From the NCBI RefSeq assembly GCF_002807665.1, contig NZ_PEAY01000003.1, forward strand, positions 62,503 to 126,502: DNA of 64,000 nt. Direction: 5' to 3'. Shown here in pieces: positions 56,370 through 64,000 of this stretch. The DNA comes from Neoalteromonas facilis (GTDB lineage Bacteria > Pseudomonadota > Gammaproteobacteria > Enterobacterales > Alteromonadaceae). Below the pieces are notes generated by a model. It saw only the letters and a list, made by a program, of their open reading frames with translations. It was not told where the DNA came from and searched no databases. The number at the start of each line of letters is the position of its first letter. Position 1 is the stretch's first letter. The position numbers and the translations under genes are program-made.

Positions 56370-57626
56370 TTACGCGAGCCTTTGGGACGCATTGTCGACT
56401 GACAACCCAAACGGATCATCGATGCTAAACGACGGTTCGGTAAACCACCTTGGGCCTTGTTCGGTGATATAAAAATGATCTTCCAACCGGATCCCAAATT
56501 GTCCGGGCACCACAAGCATAGGCTCATTGCTGAAACACATGCCTTGTGCAACTATCTGTGGATTATTTTTAACCAAATAAGGCCATTCGTGGATATCCAT
56601 GCCGAGACCATGCCCAGTGCGGTGAGGGCAGCCAGGTAATTGATAGTCAGGACCAAGCCCCACAGATTGAAGAAAACCGCGCGCAGCTTGATCAACTTCG
56701 CCGCACGTAGCACCAAGCTGAGCAGCATTGAAGGCAGCAAGCTGTGCAGATTTTTCATGATCCCACATAGTTCGTTGCTCTTTAGTGGCATTGCCATAGA
56801 CGTATGTGCGGGTAATATCAGAGTGATAGCCATACAGCCGGCAACCTGTATCAATCAGCACCACATCACCAAACTTTAAGGTTTGCGGATCTTTTACGCC
56901 ATGCGGAAATGAGGTTGCCACACCAAATAGCACAATACAAAACGAGCTGCCGGCGGCACCAACTTTCTTATGCGCTTGATTAATAAAGGTTTCCACCTCA
57001 GTAGTGGTTATCCCTTCATGAAGTATGCTAGCAGCCGCCTGATGGATTTTTAGCGTCATATTCATGGCTGTTTGAATGATGTTGAGTTCTTGCTCTGATT
57101 TGTGCATTCGGCAATGTGCTGTGACGCTTTTTGCATTGATTATTTGGTAGCTGTTGTGGACAGCCTTTAGCCCGTCATAGATAAAAAACGGGGCGTTTTC
57201 ATCCATGCCAATGATAGCTGTGTTGCCAATTCCCATTTCTGAAAGCAGGGTATGCAACAACGCAAATGGGTTTTCATGTTCGTGCCAAAGAGCGATAGGT
57301 GCCTGTACAACCATTGCATCTTCTATTGAGCCAAGTTCAAAATGTGGTGCTATGAATCGAATATCGCCAGATGCAGGCAATAACGCGCCCACCACTCGCT
57401 CACTTGGATACCAGTTCAACCCAGTAAAATAAGACAGACTGGTTCCAGCGTTTAAGTATATGGCAGAGATGCCATTGGCCTGCATAAAGAGCTGAGCGTT
57501 GTTTATTCGTTGTCGGTATTCCTCAATGCCAATAGGCACAAGCTCTGCTGTCATATCGTGTAGTTCAGCTAATGCTTGCTCAGGTGTTTTACCACCAACA
57601 CCGATGGGGAGTGATACTGCTGTCAT
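56370..57626 (-). CDS. M24 family (Xaa-Pro) aminopeptidase-like protein
   Basis: Pita-bread metallopeptidase fold, 418 residues from the ATG at 57626 (AGAGAG upstream); an earlier ATG at 57647 would overlap the preceding gene. Metal ligands appear in LIDTGCRLYGYHSDITRTY, GHGLGMDIHEWP, NEPMLVVPGQFGIRLED. The N-terminal creatinase-like domain spans about 35-165. It may be coupled to the DUF885 peptidase gene upstream, consistent with peptide degradation. Confidence 0.88.
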   Translation of the reverse strand: MTAVSLPIGVGGKTPEQALAELHDMTAELVPIGIEEYRQRINNAQLFMQANGISAIYLNAGTSLSYFTGLNWYPSERVVGALLPASGDIRFIAPHFELGSIEDAMVVQAPIALWHEHENPFALLHTLLSEMGIGNTAIIGMDENAPFFIYDGLKAVHNSYQIINAKSVTAHCRMHKSEQELNIIQTAMNMTLKIHQAAASILHEGITTTEVETFINQAHKKVGAAGSSFCIVLFGVATSFPHGVKDPQTLKFGDVVLIDTGCRLYGYHSDITRTYVYGNATKEQRTMWDHEKSAQLAAFNAAQLGATCGEVDQAARGFLQSVGLGPDYQLPGCPHRTGHGLGMDIHEWPYLVKNNPQIVAQGMCFSNEPMLVVPGQFGIRLEDHFYITEQGPRWFTEPSFSIDDPFGLSVDNASQRLA

Positions 57627-57639
57627 ATTTGCTCTCTTT

Positions 57640-59472
57640 TTAGGCATCCTGTAACTGCTTAGCGATCCAGTTGTCTATACGCTTCTCAAGAATGGACAGT
57701 GGTAACGAGCCACCGCCAATAACCTCATCATGAAAGGTTCGGATATCAAATTTGTCACCCAATTTTTCCTGAGCTCTGTCACGCAACTCAAGAATTTTTA
57801 GGCGCCCAATCATATAAGCTGTTGCTTGTCCTGGCCATACAAAATAACGTCTGACTTCAGTGCGCATGGATACGTCTGAGCGCGGTGAGTTTTGTTTAAA
57901 GAACTCAAATGCTTGCTCTTCAGTCCAGCCTTTGGCATTGATACCGGTGTCTGCGACTAGTCTTATGGCCCGCCAAATTTCAAGAACCAGTCGGCCAAAG
58001 TCTGAATATGGATCCTCAAACGCCCCCATTTCTTTGGCCAGTAGCTCGCTGTACACCGCCCAACCTTCAACAAACCCTGTAAAGGATGCTTGGGTACGAA
58101 ACGATGGCACGTTTTCCAGTTCTTGGGCAATTGAGATTTGCATGTGATGCCCAGGATTACCTTCATGATAAGCGACAGCCTCCATTTCAATTATGGGCAT
58201 TGCCGTCATATCGGATAGGTGAGCGTAGTAAGTGCCTGGTCGCGAGCCATCCGGTGTGCCTGCGTAATAGTGCTGTGCCATTCCCGGTTGTTCACGGAAA
58301 GGCTCAACGCGCCTTACAACCAAATCGGCTTTGGGTAAGATGCCAAAGTAGTTAGGAAGTAATGTAGTGAGCGAAGCAAGGTAGTCTCTAGAGTCTTGAA
58401 GATAGGCTTCGCGTCCGTCATCCGTATCCGGATAAAAGAAACGACGGTCGTCTTTATTGTCACGCACAAGCTTGAAGAAATCCTGCAGACTACCCTTAAA
58501 GCCGACTTTCTCCATTATGTTTAGCATGTCTTTTCGGATGCGAGTGATCTGTTTCAGCCCAAGTTCATGGATGTCATCGGCTGTCATATCCGTTGTATTT
58601 TGGATTTTCAATGTGGCCGCGTAGTAATTGTCACCGTCAGGTAATGTGCTTACCCCGTGAGCAATATCACTGGTATTCACGATATCAGCCTGCATCCATT
58701 CGAGCACGTTTTGATACGCGGGCAAAAACTTCTGCTTTAACACCTTGATCAGCTCCTTTTGGAGATCGTTAGCAATGTCTTGTGTGATTAAACCGTTATC
58801 AAGTAGTGCTTGTATCTCTTGTTTGGCGTCAGCGTAGAGTGGGGCATCACTATCCGTTGTATTAAACGGGTATCCGCTTATCAAGTTTTGACAATGTTGG
58901 ATGACCTCATCATATGAAAATCGTGGCGGTCGTACGCCTTTTTCAGCATTCTGCTTGGCCCGAATGAGCAGCTGCGAGATGGCTCTGGATAACTCTCCAA
59001 TACGACGGATATAGGCATGCATATCGTCGACGGTCTCAACTTTGTGACTGTTTATCAAAAAGTTGGGGAGTCGAACGTGGATCCCTTCCATTTGATGAAA
59101 GATATAGCGATTGTAGCGGTATTGATAAGATAACTGCGCGCGCTCGGCCTGCAGCATGAATACGTCAAAAGAGGTTTGTTCTTCCGTGGACAGGTTTTCG
59201 TAGATAAAGCGTTGTTGTAGTTCCTTTGCAGCTGAAATGTACCAGTTCAGGCGCTGATGTTCTGCTTTCTCACTCATATCATCGATTTCTGAGTAACGCT
59301 CCTTAAGACCTAAGCGTGTTAGAGTGATTGGAGAGAACTGTAAGTACTCTTGGTACTTCTGCTCAAACCATTTACTTAGCTCTTTGCTTTGAGTGCCTGA
59401 ATTTGTTGGTTCTGAGGCGACAGTTGAGGCCGTTATCAAAATTAAAATGATGGTTATGAATGATCTATACAT
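57640..59472 (-). CDS. DUF885 family metallopeptidase-like protein, secreted
   Basis: About 610 residues with a signal peptide (STVASEP, cleavage about 20) from the ATG at 59472. The family zinc motif YHEGNPGHHMQI is present, with downstream conserved GWAVYSELLAKEMG and RYFVWPGQATAYMIGRLK. DUF885 proteins resemble M2/M32-type peptidases. An upstream ATG at 59520 would hide the signal peptide. Its end is adjacent to or slightly overlaps the M24 gene. Confidence 0.88.
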   Translation of the reverse strand: MYRSFITIILILITASTVASEPTNSGTQSKELSKWFEQKYQEYLQFSPITLTRLGLKERYSEIDDMSEKAEHQRLNWYISAAKELQQRFIYENLSTEEQTSFDVFMLQAERAQLSYQYRYNRYIFHQMEGIHVRLPNFLINSHKVETVDDMHAYIRRIGELSRAISQLLIRAKQNAEKGVRPPRFSYDEVIQHCQNLISGYPFNTTDSDAPLYADAKQEIQALLDNGLITQDIANDLQKELIKVLKQKFLPAYQNVLEWMQADIVNTSDIAHGVSTLPDGDNYYAATLKIQNTTDMTADDIHELGLKQITRIRKDMLNIMEKVGFKGSLQDFFKLVRDNKDDRRFFYPDTDDGREAYLQDSRDYLASLTTLLPNYFGILPKADLVVRRVEPFREQPGMAQHYYAGTPDGSRPGTYYAHLSDMTAMPIIEMEAVAYHEGNPGHHMQISIAQELENVPSFRTQASFTGFVEGWAVYSELLAKEMGAFEDPYSDFGRLVLEIWRAIRLVADTGINAKGWTEEQAFEFFKQNSPRSDVSMRTEVRRYFVWPGQATAYMIGRLKILELRDRAQEKLGDKFDIRTFHDEVIGGGSLPLSILEKRIDNWIAKQLQDA

Positions 59473-59528
59473 AAGGGGTGTTCCATTCTGAATTGACGTG
59501 TATTTATGAAAAGAGAGCAATATTCCTA

Positions 59529-59858
59529 TTACGTGCTGATATCAATCAGCGTCTCTACTATTTCCCCCATGCTTGATTCAGCTGCCGAGTTCAAATGTTC
59601 GTCCGACTGTTTTCCTGCAATCGATATGGTGCAGGAACCAGAGCCCAGCCCTTTTAGTCCGTTTTCCCATCTTGTCTCGCCAGTTTCGGTTGAGAGGCAA
59701 TATAAAGTGCCCCCTAAATAGACGAATAAATCTTCTGAAAACATCACGATTGTTGGCTTGCCCCAGTCAATCTTCAGTTTTGTTCGCCACAGTTCATTGC
59801 CTGTCATTTTATCTAAACAAACAACGTGTCCTTTGATCCCCAGAAAGATTTTCTCCAT
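59529..59858 (-). CDS. Mini PQQ-repeat (beta-propeller blade) protein
   Basis: A 109-residue protein with AAGGTGAG before its ATG. It has two PQQ-like propeller repeats (VVCLDKMTGNELWRTKL and LYCLSTETGETRWE), far too few for a full propeller, and no signal peptide. The remaining C-terminal part is unremarkable. It might pair with other blades or be the remnant of a larger gene. Confidence 0.75.
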   Translation of the reverse strand: MEKIFLGIKGHVVCLDKMTGNELWRTKLKIDWGKPTIVMFSEDLFVYLGGTLYCLSTETGETRWENGLKGLGSGSCTISIAGKQSDEHLNSAAESSMGEIVETLIDIST

Positions 59859-59947
59859 CTATCTCACCTTTTTAATGAATGTAAATTCGAAAATGTTGTG
59901 CTCACTGGCCGCGGCTAAACATTAAAGACTAGGTTAATGCTTTTAGG

Positions 59948-62335
59948 TCACTTTTTCTGTATTAACTTGTCAATGTGTGAAAAAGCCATAGGCTTATCAA
60001 AAAAGTAACCTTGGGCTTTATCACAGCCCAATTGTTTAAGCATGAGTAATTGATCTTCTGATTCAACACCTTCCGCTACAACACAAATATTGAGCGATTT
60101 AGACAGATTAATGATTGCTTCAAATATGGTTTTGCTCGTTCCACCATTTTTGTAACTGCATAAAAACGACCGATCTATTTTTAACGTGTCAAATTGGAAT
60201 TGATGTAAATAATTTAAGCTGGAGTAGCCCGTTCCAAAGTCATCCAAAGCAACAGAAATGCCTAGCCGTTTAATTTTGCTGATGCTTTTCTGTGTTTCTT
60301 CAATAGTACTGGCTAATGATTGTTCGGTTAGCTCCAAACATATGTGTTTGACAAGGTGAGGGCACTCTTCCTGAAGTTTCGCTAAGCGCAGCAACAGTGC
60401 CTGAGAAACGAATCCTTTGGGCGAAATATTGATATTAAAAACAAAGCTTGGTGATAGGTTACTAGCCTTTAATTTTAAATAAGTTATGAGTTCTTCTAAC
60501 ACGTATAAATCCAAGTGCTCAACTAAGCCACTTTGGGTGATGTGCTCGATAAACTTATTTGGCATTAATAAACCCAGCTCTGGGTGTTGCCAACGAATAA
60601 GTACTTCTATAGCGACAACATCAAGACTTTTCACGTTAACAATAGGCTGCCCAAATAAAACAAACTCTTTCTTAGTGAGTGAATTCGTAAAGTACTTGGG
60701 AAACGCGTACGAGTGCATAAAGTGCTCGATAGAAGCGCTTTCGTGAAAATACACTTGATTTTTACCAAGTGATTTCGCGATGTACATGGCCTCATCAGCG
60801 CAAGCCAATAGGTGATCCAACTCGGCTCGATTGGTTCTGCTCGTCACCACTCCTATACTTGCTGATACTTGGGCGGTAATACCATCGATCACGATTGTCT
60901 CATTGATCGTATCCAGTAGTCGTTGAGACAACTGTTGAATATTGGTGTCATTCGCGACTTCAATATCGTTAATCAACAGTGCGAACTCATCACCACCAAG
61001 GCGACAAACAGTATCAGCCTCTCTGATACTCTCCTGCATATTCTGTGCGACTTCGGCTAACAGTTTGTCGCCAAAATGATGTCCAAATTTATCATTGATC
61101 AACTTAAATCCGTCTAAGTCGATGTACAGCACATAGAAATGTAGACTGGGGTTTCGCTCGTACTTACTGATTGACTTACTGAGTTGTGACTTAAAGAATG
61201 CTCGGTTCGCTAGCCCGGTCAATGGGTCATGCAGTGCAAGGTATTCGAGTTGTTCTTTCGCCTCCATCCGTTCTACGGCGTTATAAATATGTTTAGCAAC
61301 ATACTGCAGCAACTGCTGATCTTGATACTCGAATGTGTAGCTGTTGTCATAACACTGGACTAAAACAGCACCTTGGAGGTTCCCTTCACCAAAAGGTACG
61401 CCGAGCCATGATGTAGGTATTGTGCCTCTTACGTGTACTTTGTTGTTCTCTAGGTATTTCTTAAACTCCTCTTGGTTGAGTAACAATGGCTCATTTTGTG
61501 TGAACAACACGCTGGTAAGGGAGGGGTGATCTACATCTATCTTTACTTGAGTGTTGTGAGGGATGTCATCTTTTTCATCGCAAGCGAAAGGAATGACAAA
61601 ATAAGGTTGTTGTTCATACCGTATTGCGACAATGAAGTTCTTTGTGAAAATTAGTTGGCCAAGGGCCTGATGAAGTGCTCTAAAAAACTCGGTCAAATCG
61701 TTTACGTGGAAAATTAATTCAGCGATCTCAAATAAGATATTTTGAATTTTGCTGTTGTACTCGAGCTTTTCAATCGTTGTTTGCAGTACCGCATGGTTTT
61801 TCGCTTGAACAAGTTTGTTGGCTGTTAACCCCGCGAGTATCGTCAGCAATTTAACGTGGTAGTCAGTGAAAAAATGCGCTTGATGATGTTCAGAATCGAT
61901 GACGCCAATGAGCTCACCGCTGGCAATCATTGGTACGGCTAATTCTGAAAGTCGAATGTCATCATCAACGATATATGACTCGACTTTACGAGTATCGGCA
62001 ATTAACTGCGTTGTTTTGGATGCCGCAGCAGTACCCACAACACCTTCGCCAAATTGAAGGAGTAAAGGGTTAACAATGTTCGTTCGAGTAACATCAGTTT
62101 TATTATCGCCCGCAGCGACTTGACGCAGAAGTCCATCATCGTCAACTAAATAAATGACAACATCTTCAAAGCCTAGTTTTGCGATCACTTGCCGTGCCAG
62201 GTACCACACAACCTCTGAAGCTTCATTCATGGAAATCAGTTTGTTGGCGTAATCAGCAATAATCTCTATGGAGTCGTAGTCTGTAGACAAATCCCACCCT
62301 AATACTGCTATGGCGTTACTTAATAATAGTAGCAA
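59948..62335 (-). CDS. GAF-GAF-GGDEF-EAL c-di-GMP protein
   Basis: A 795-residue signalling protein. Two GAF-like domains (about 40-175 and 200-355) precede a GGDEF domain (about 370-530) with an intact RLGGDEF and an EAL domain (about 550-790). The EAL signature reads EVL, but DDFGTGYSSL, KIDRSF and VAEGVES are kept, so phosphodiesterase activity is possible. The very N-terminus is hydrophobic but short. It may make and degrade c-di-GMP in response to a cytoplasmic signal. Confidence 0.92.
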   Translation of the reverse strand: MLLLLSNAIAVLGWDLSTDYDSIEIIADYANKLISMNEASEVVWYLARQVIAKLGFEDVVIYLVDDDGLLRQVAAGDNKTDVTRTNIVNPLLLQFGEGVVGTAAASKTTQLIADTRKVESYIVDDDIRLSELAVPMIASGELIGVIDSEHHQAHFFTDYHVKLLTILAGLTANKLVQAKNHAVLQTTIEKLEYNSKIQNILFEIAELIFHVNDLTEFFRALHQALGQLIFTKNFIVAIRYEQQPYFVIPFACDEKDDIPHNTQVKIDVDHPSLTSVLFTQNEPLLLNQEEFKKYLENNKVHVRGTIPTSWLGVPFGEGNLQGAVLVQCYDNSYTFEYQDQQLLQYVAKHIYNAVERMEAKEQLEYLALHDPLTGLANRAFFKSQLSKSISKYERNPSLHFYVLYIDLDGFKLINDKFGHHFGDKLLAEVAQNMQESIREADTVCRLGGDEFALLINDIEVANDTNIQQLSQRLLDTINETIVIDGITAQVSASIGVVTSRTNRAELDHLLACADEAMYIAKSLGKNQVYFHESASIEHFMHSYAFPKYFTNSLTKKEFVLFGQPIVNVKSLDVVAIEVLIRWQHPELGLLMPNKFIEHITQSGLVEHLDLYVLEELITYLKLKASNLSPSFVFNINISPKGFVSQALLLRLAKLQEECPHLVKHICLELTEQSLASTIEETQKSISKIKRLGISVALDDFGTGYSSLNYLHQFQFDTLKIDRSFLCSYKNGGTSKTIFEAIINLSKSLNICVVAEGVESEDQLLMLKQLGCDKAQGYFFDKPMAFSHIDKLIQKK

Positions 62336-62568
62336 TTACAATCTAAACGCTAAAGGTTGAGAAGAATATTTGTCAATATTCTAAAATGTCAGTGAAAAGC
62401 AGTGTTGTTCACGAAGTAAATTCGCATCAACGCAACCTCAAATATCAACCATTGACTAGAAAGTGAAGTTAGCTTGTTGGGCTCACTCTTCCTCTGTGGA
62501 GTACGTTTCATCTCGTTTTTCATCATTAATGGTGTTACAGGGGGAGAGTCAAGACTACTGGTAGTCTG

Positions 62569-63318
62569 TCACTGCACTTTGTTAACTGCATTAGCGATGA
62601 AGTCTTGTTGGCGAAGGCGCTCAATTTCGCTATCAAAAAGTGCTGCCAACTGTTTGGCATCTGAGCGATGCGAGCCAATACCGAGAAATAAATCTACGGG
62701 TGGTAGCACAGCACCAGCTTCCATAATTTCGTCTACCATGTTGAGCTTTTTAGCTGTGAACATGACTGCTGCCCGATCTTCGTAATACACATTGAGTTTG
62801 TTATTGCGCATGAGATTGAGTGCTCTTGCGATATGTTGCTCACCCTCGATATAGTAATTGAGTTTTGTCTCGCCCAGCAGCCATTCCAACTCATGATAGT
62901 CAAGTCCTGAGGTTAGACCGAGCAAGACCTTGCTGTGCGATTGATCTCTATGGTATCGCCATGGGAAATCTTTGCGTACAAAAAATACTTGTGCTGATTG
63001 CAGGATAGGTTGTTGCGGAAAAATAACCTTATCTTTGAGAGTGAAGTTGAATGGTACGCAAAGAAGCATAATATCGATTTTGCCACTAACCAGATTGCGC
63101 TTTAGGCGAGCATAAGGGGCAGCTTCAAATTTAATGGAATAGTCTTTAAACACCTCACGAACAATGATGTTGGCGTAGCCTTCACCGTCTATTTCTTCAT
63201 GACCAGAGTGAGGCAATAGATTCTCAACACCAATCACTAAAGGCAATTTTTCTGCTTGGCTTAGCGCTGAGAAAAACACAGTGATTAACATCAATAGCGC
63301 TCGAAAGTATCGTAACAA
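62569..63318 (-). CDS. Periplasmic solute-binding-like protein, second copy
   Basis: Family 3 solute-binding-like protein of about 249 residues. The start is taken as TTG at 63318, four bases after GGAGG and directly before a signal peptide (LLRYFRALLMLITVFFSALSQA). An ATG at 63396 would add 26 residues ahead of it. The mature protein shows APYARLKRNLVSGKIDIMLL, as in orphan binding-like proteins. No transporter genes adjoin. Confidence 0.78.
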   Translation of the reverse strand: MLRYFRALLMLITVFFSALSQAEKLPLVIGVENLLPHSGHEEIDGEGYANIIVREVFKDYSIKFEAAPYARLKRNLVSGKIDIMLLCVPFNFTLKDKVIFPQQPILQSAQVFFVRKDFPWRYHRDQSHSKVLLGLTSGLDYHELEWLLGETKLNYYIEGEQHIARALNLMRNNKLNVYYEDRAAVMFTAKKLNMVDEIMEAGAVLPPVDLFLGIGSHRSDAKQLAALFDSEIERLRQQDFIANAVNKVQ

Positions 63319-63528
63319 AACGCCTCCATGTGAATATTTATCATCAGACAACTTGTTTGAACAACGCATTCTGTTTGCAGTCGAATACGTCAGCAACAGT
63401 ATAAATTGCTTTGGTGTTTTTTATTTTAGTTCATAAAACCAAGTGTTGTTGCTTTAATGAGAAATAACAGTCAAGTTTTATGTTGTGGAAAGGTGCGGGC
63501 CGATTGTGTTTATTGGTCCGGAGAAATA

Positions 63529-64000
63529 TCACTCGCTTAGACGGTATTCTTTTAGCATATCAATGGTTTCAGTTATTTCGCCTTTAGCTTGTTTTAAGTT
63601 TCGCAAACGCACCGACGTTTCATTCCACGCAAACCCCAACATGTTTTTAAAGATTGGTTTATTCAATATGCTCGGATCAATCAGCTTTTGATCAATCATA
63701 TCTGCATGGCGCACCCACATAGGGATAAACTCATCATCTAGACCTTGTAGGTAATTTTGCTGAAACGTTTGTTGGATAGAGTAGCGTTTGTTAATTTTAA
63801 GCAGTCTGCGCTTGATGGAATCATCGCTGAGTAACTTAAAGTCACCGCTTTCCCGCATTGATGTAAAGGTAAAGTCCTGTGGTGTAAAAAAATAGTAGTT
63901 GTTAACGATCCTAGCAGCTTGTACTGCCTGTTCTTTAGCTTCAATCGAGGCAAGGTTGCCATCAAATGATTGAAAGAATTGAATGGCCTCTTGCAAAGCT
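63529..64000 (-). CDS. Hypothetical protein, N-terminus beyond the window
   Basis: The frame enters from the right edge; 157 C-terminal residues are visible, mostly helical and charged (TSMRESGDFKLLSDDSIKRRLLKIN). No catalytic motif is recognised. The pattern loosely recalls small bacterial proteins of the DUF6090 type with an N-terminal membrane helix, but I am not sure. The TTG near the edge is probably internal. Confidence 0.6.
   Translation of the reverse strand, partial: ALQEAIQFFQSFDGNLASIEAKEQAVQAARIVNNYYFFTPQDFTFTSMRESGDFKLLSDDSIKRRLLKINKRYSIQQTFQQNYLQGLDDEFIPMWVRHADMIDQKLIDPSILNKPIFKNMLGFAWNETSVRLRNLKQAKGEITETIDMLKEYRLSE

Noticed and set aside
62336-62568. Possible small gene in the gap
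   Set aside because: The plus-strand frame from 62474 runs into the antisense of the binding-protein gene and shows no ribosome site.

Overview
The window looks like chromosomal DNA of a marine gammaproteobacterium, most likely an Alteromonadaceae relative (Alteromonas, Glaciecola or Paraglaciecola type). This is inferred from gene order: asd-fimV-truA-accD-folC-dedD-cvpA-purF, mltD-gloB next to a yafS homologue, ppiB-cysS, and metG facing apbC with dcd. A Xanthomonas/Caulobacter-type TonB-dependent receptor and an algal-glucan locus fit the same picture. I see no phage, insertion sequence, integron, CRISPR array or rRNA.

Layout. 1-10.5 kb is a co-directional core block from asd (cut by the left edge) to purF, closed by a strong bidirectional terminator. 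10.5-36.2 kb is an accessory carbohydrate region built around beta-1,3-glucan (laminarin). It holds a secreted GH17, a LytS/LytTR-type two-component pair, a large GH149-like beta-1,3-glucan phosphorylase, two divergent GH16 laminarinase lipoproteins (one with four tandem copies of a WDCCGG module), a TonB-dependent receptor, a GPH-type transporter, two signal-less GH3 beta-glucosidases and a sugar porter. A small unrelated-looking island (PdxH-like, PaiB-like, a small membrane protein, a lipoprotein) lies inside it. 36.2-64 kb mixes housekeeping genes (miaE, lpxH, ppiB, cysS, mltD, gloB, metG, apbC, dcd, tRNA-Pro) with signalling genes: two chemotaxis-type transducers, a TPR protein with a degenerate GGDEF domain, and a GAF-GGDEF-EAL protein. 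It also has several odd proteins: a voltage-sensor-like membrane protein, a cold-shock/TM/Excalibur fusion and a mini PQQ-repeat protein.

How the sugar genes could work together (inference). GH16 lipoproteins cut laminarin at the surface. The TonB-dependent receptor imports oligosaccharides, GH17 acts on them in the periplasm, and the GPH transporter carries them to the cytoplasm. There they are split by phosphorolysis (GH149-like, giving glucose-1-phosphate) and hydrolysis (GH3). The LytTR pair is the only regulator encoded in the locus. A short sequence, TCCGYTTTACCGCAT or parts of it, recurs upstream of GH17, the GH16 pair and the transporter/GH3 pair, facing the genes. It is my best candidate for an undescribed operator of this regulon.

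Other points worth a second look are the tandem WDCCGG modules, a 16-bp stem between the laminarinase and its receptor gene, near-identical 84-bp repeats in fimV, and a family of promoters with a GCGC stretch directly after the -10 box.
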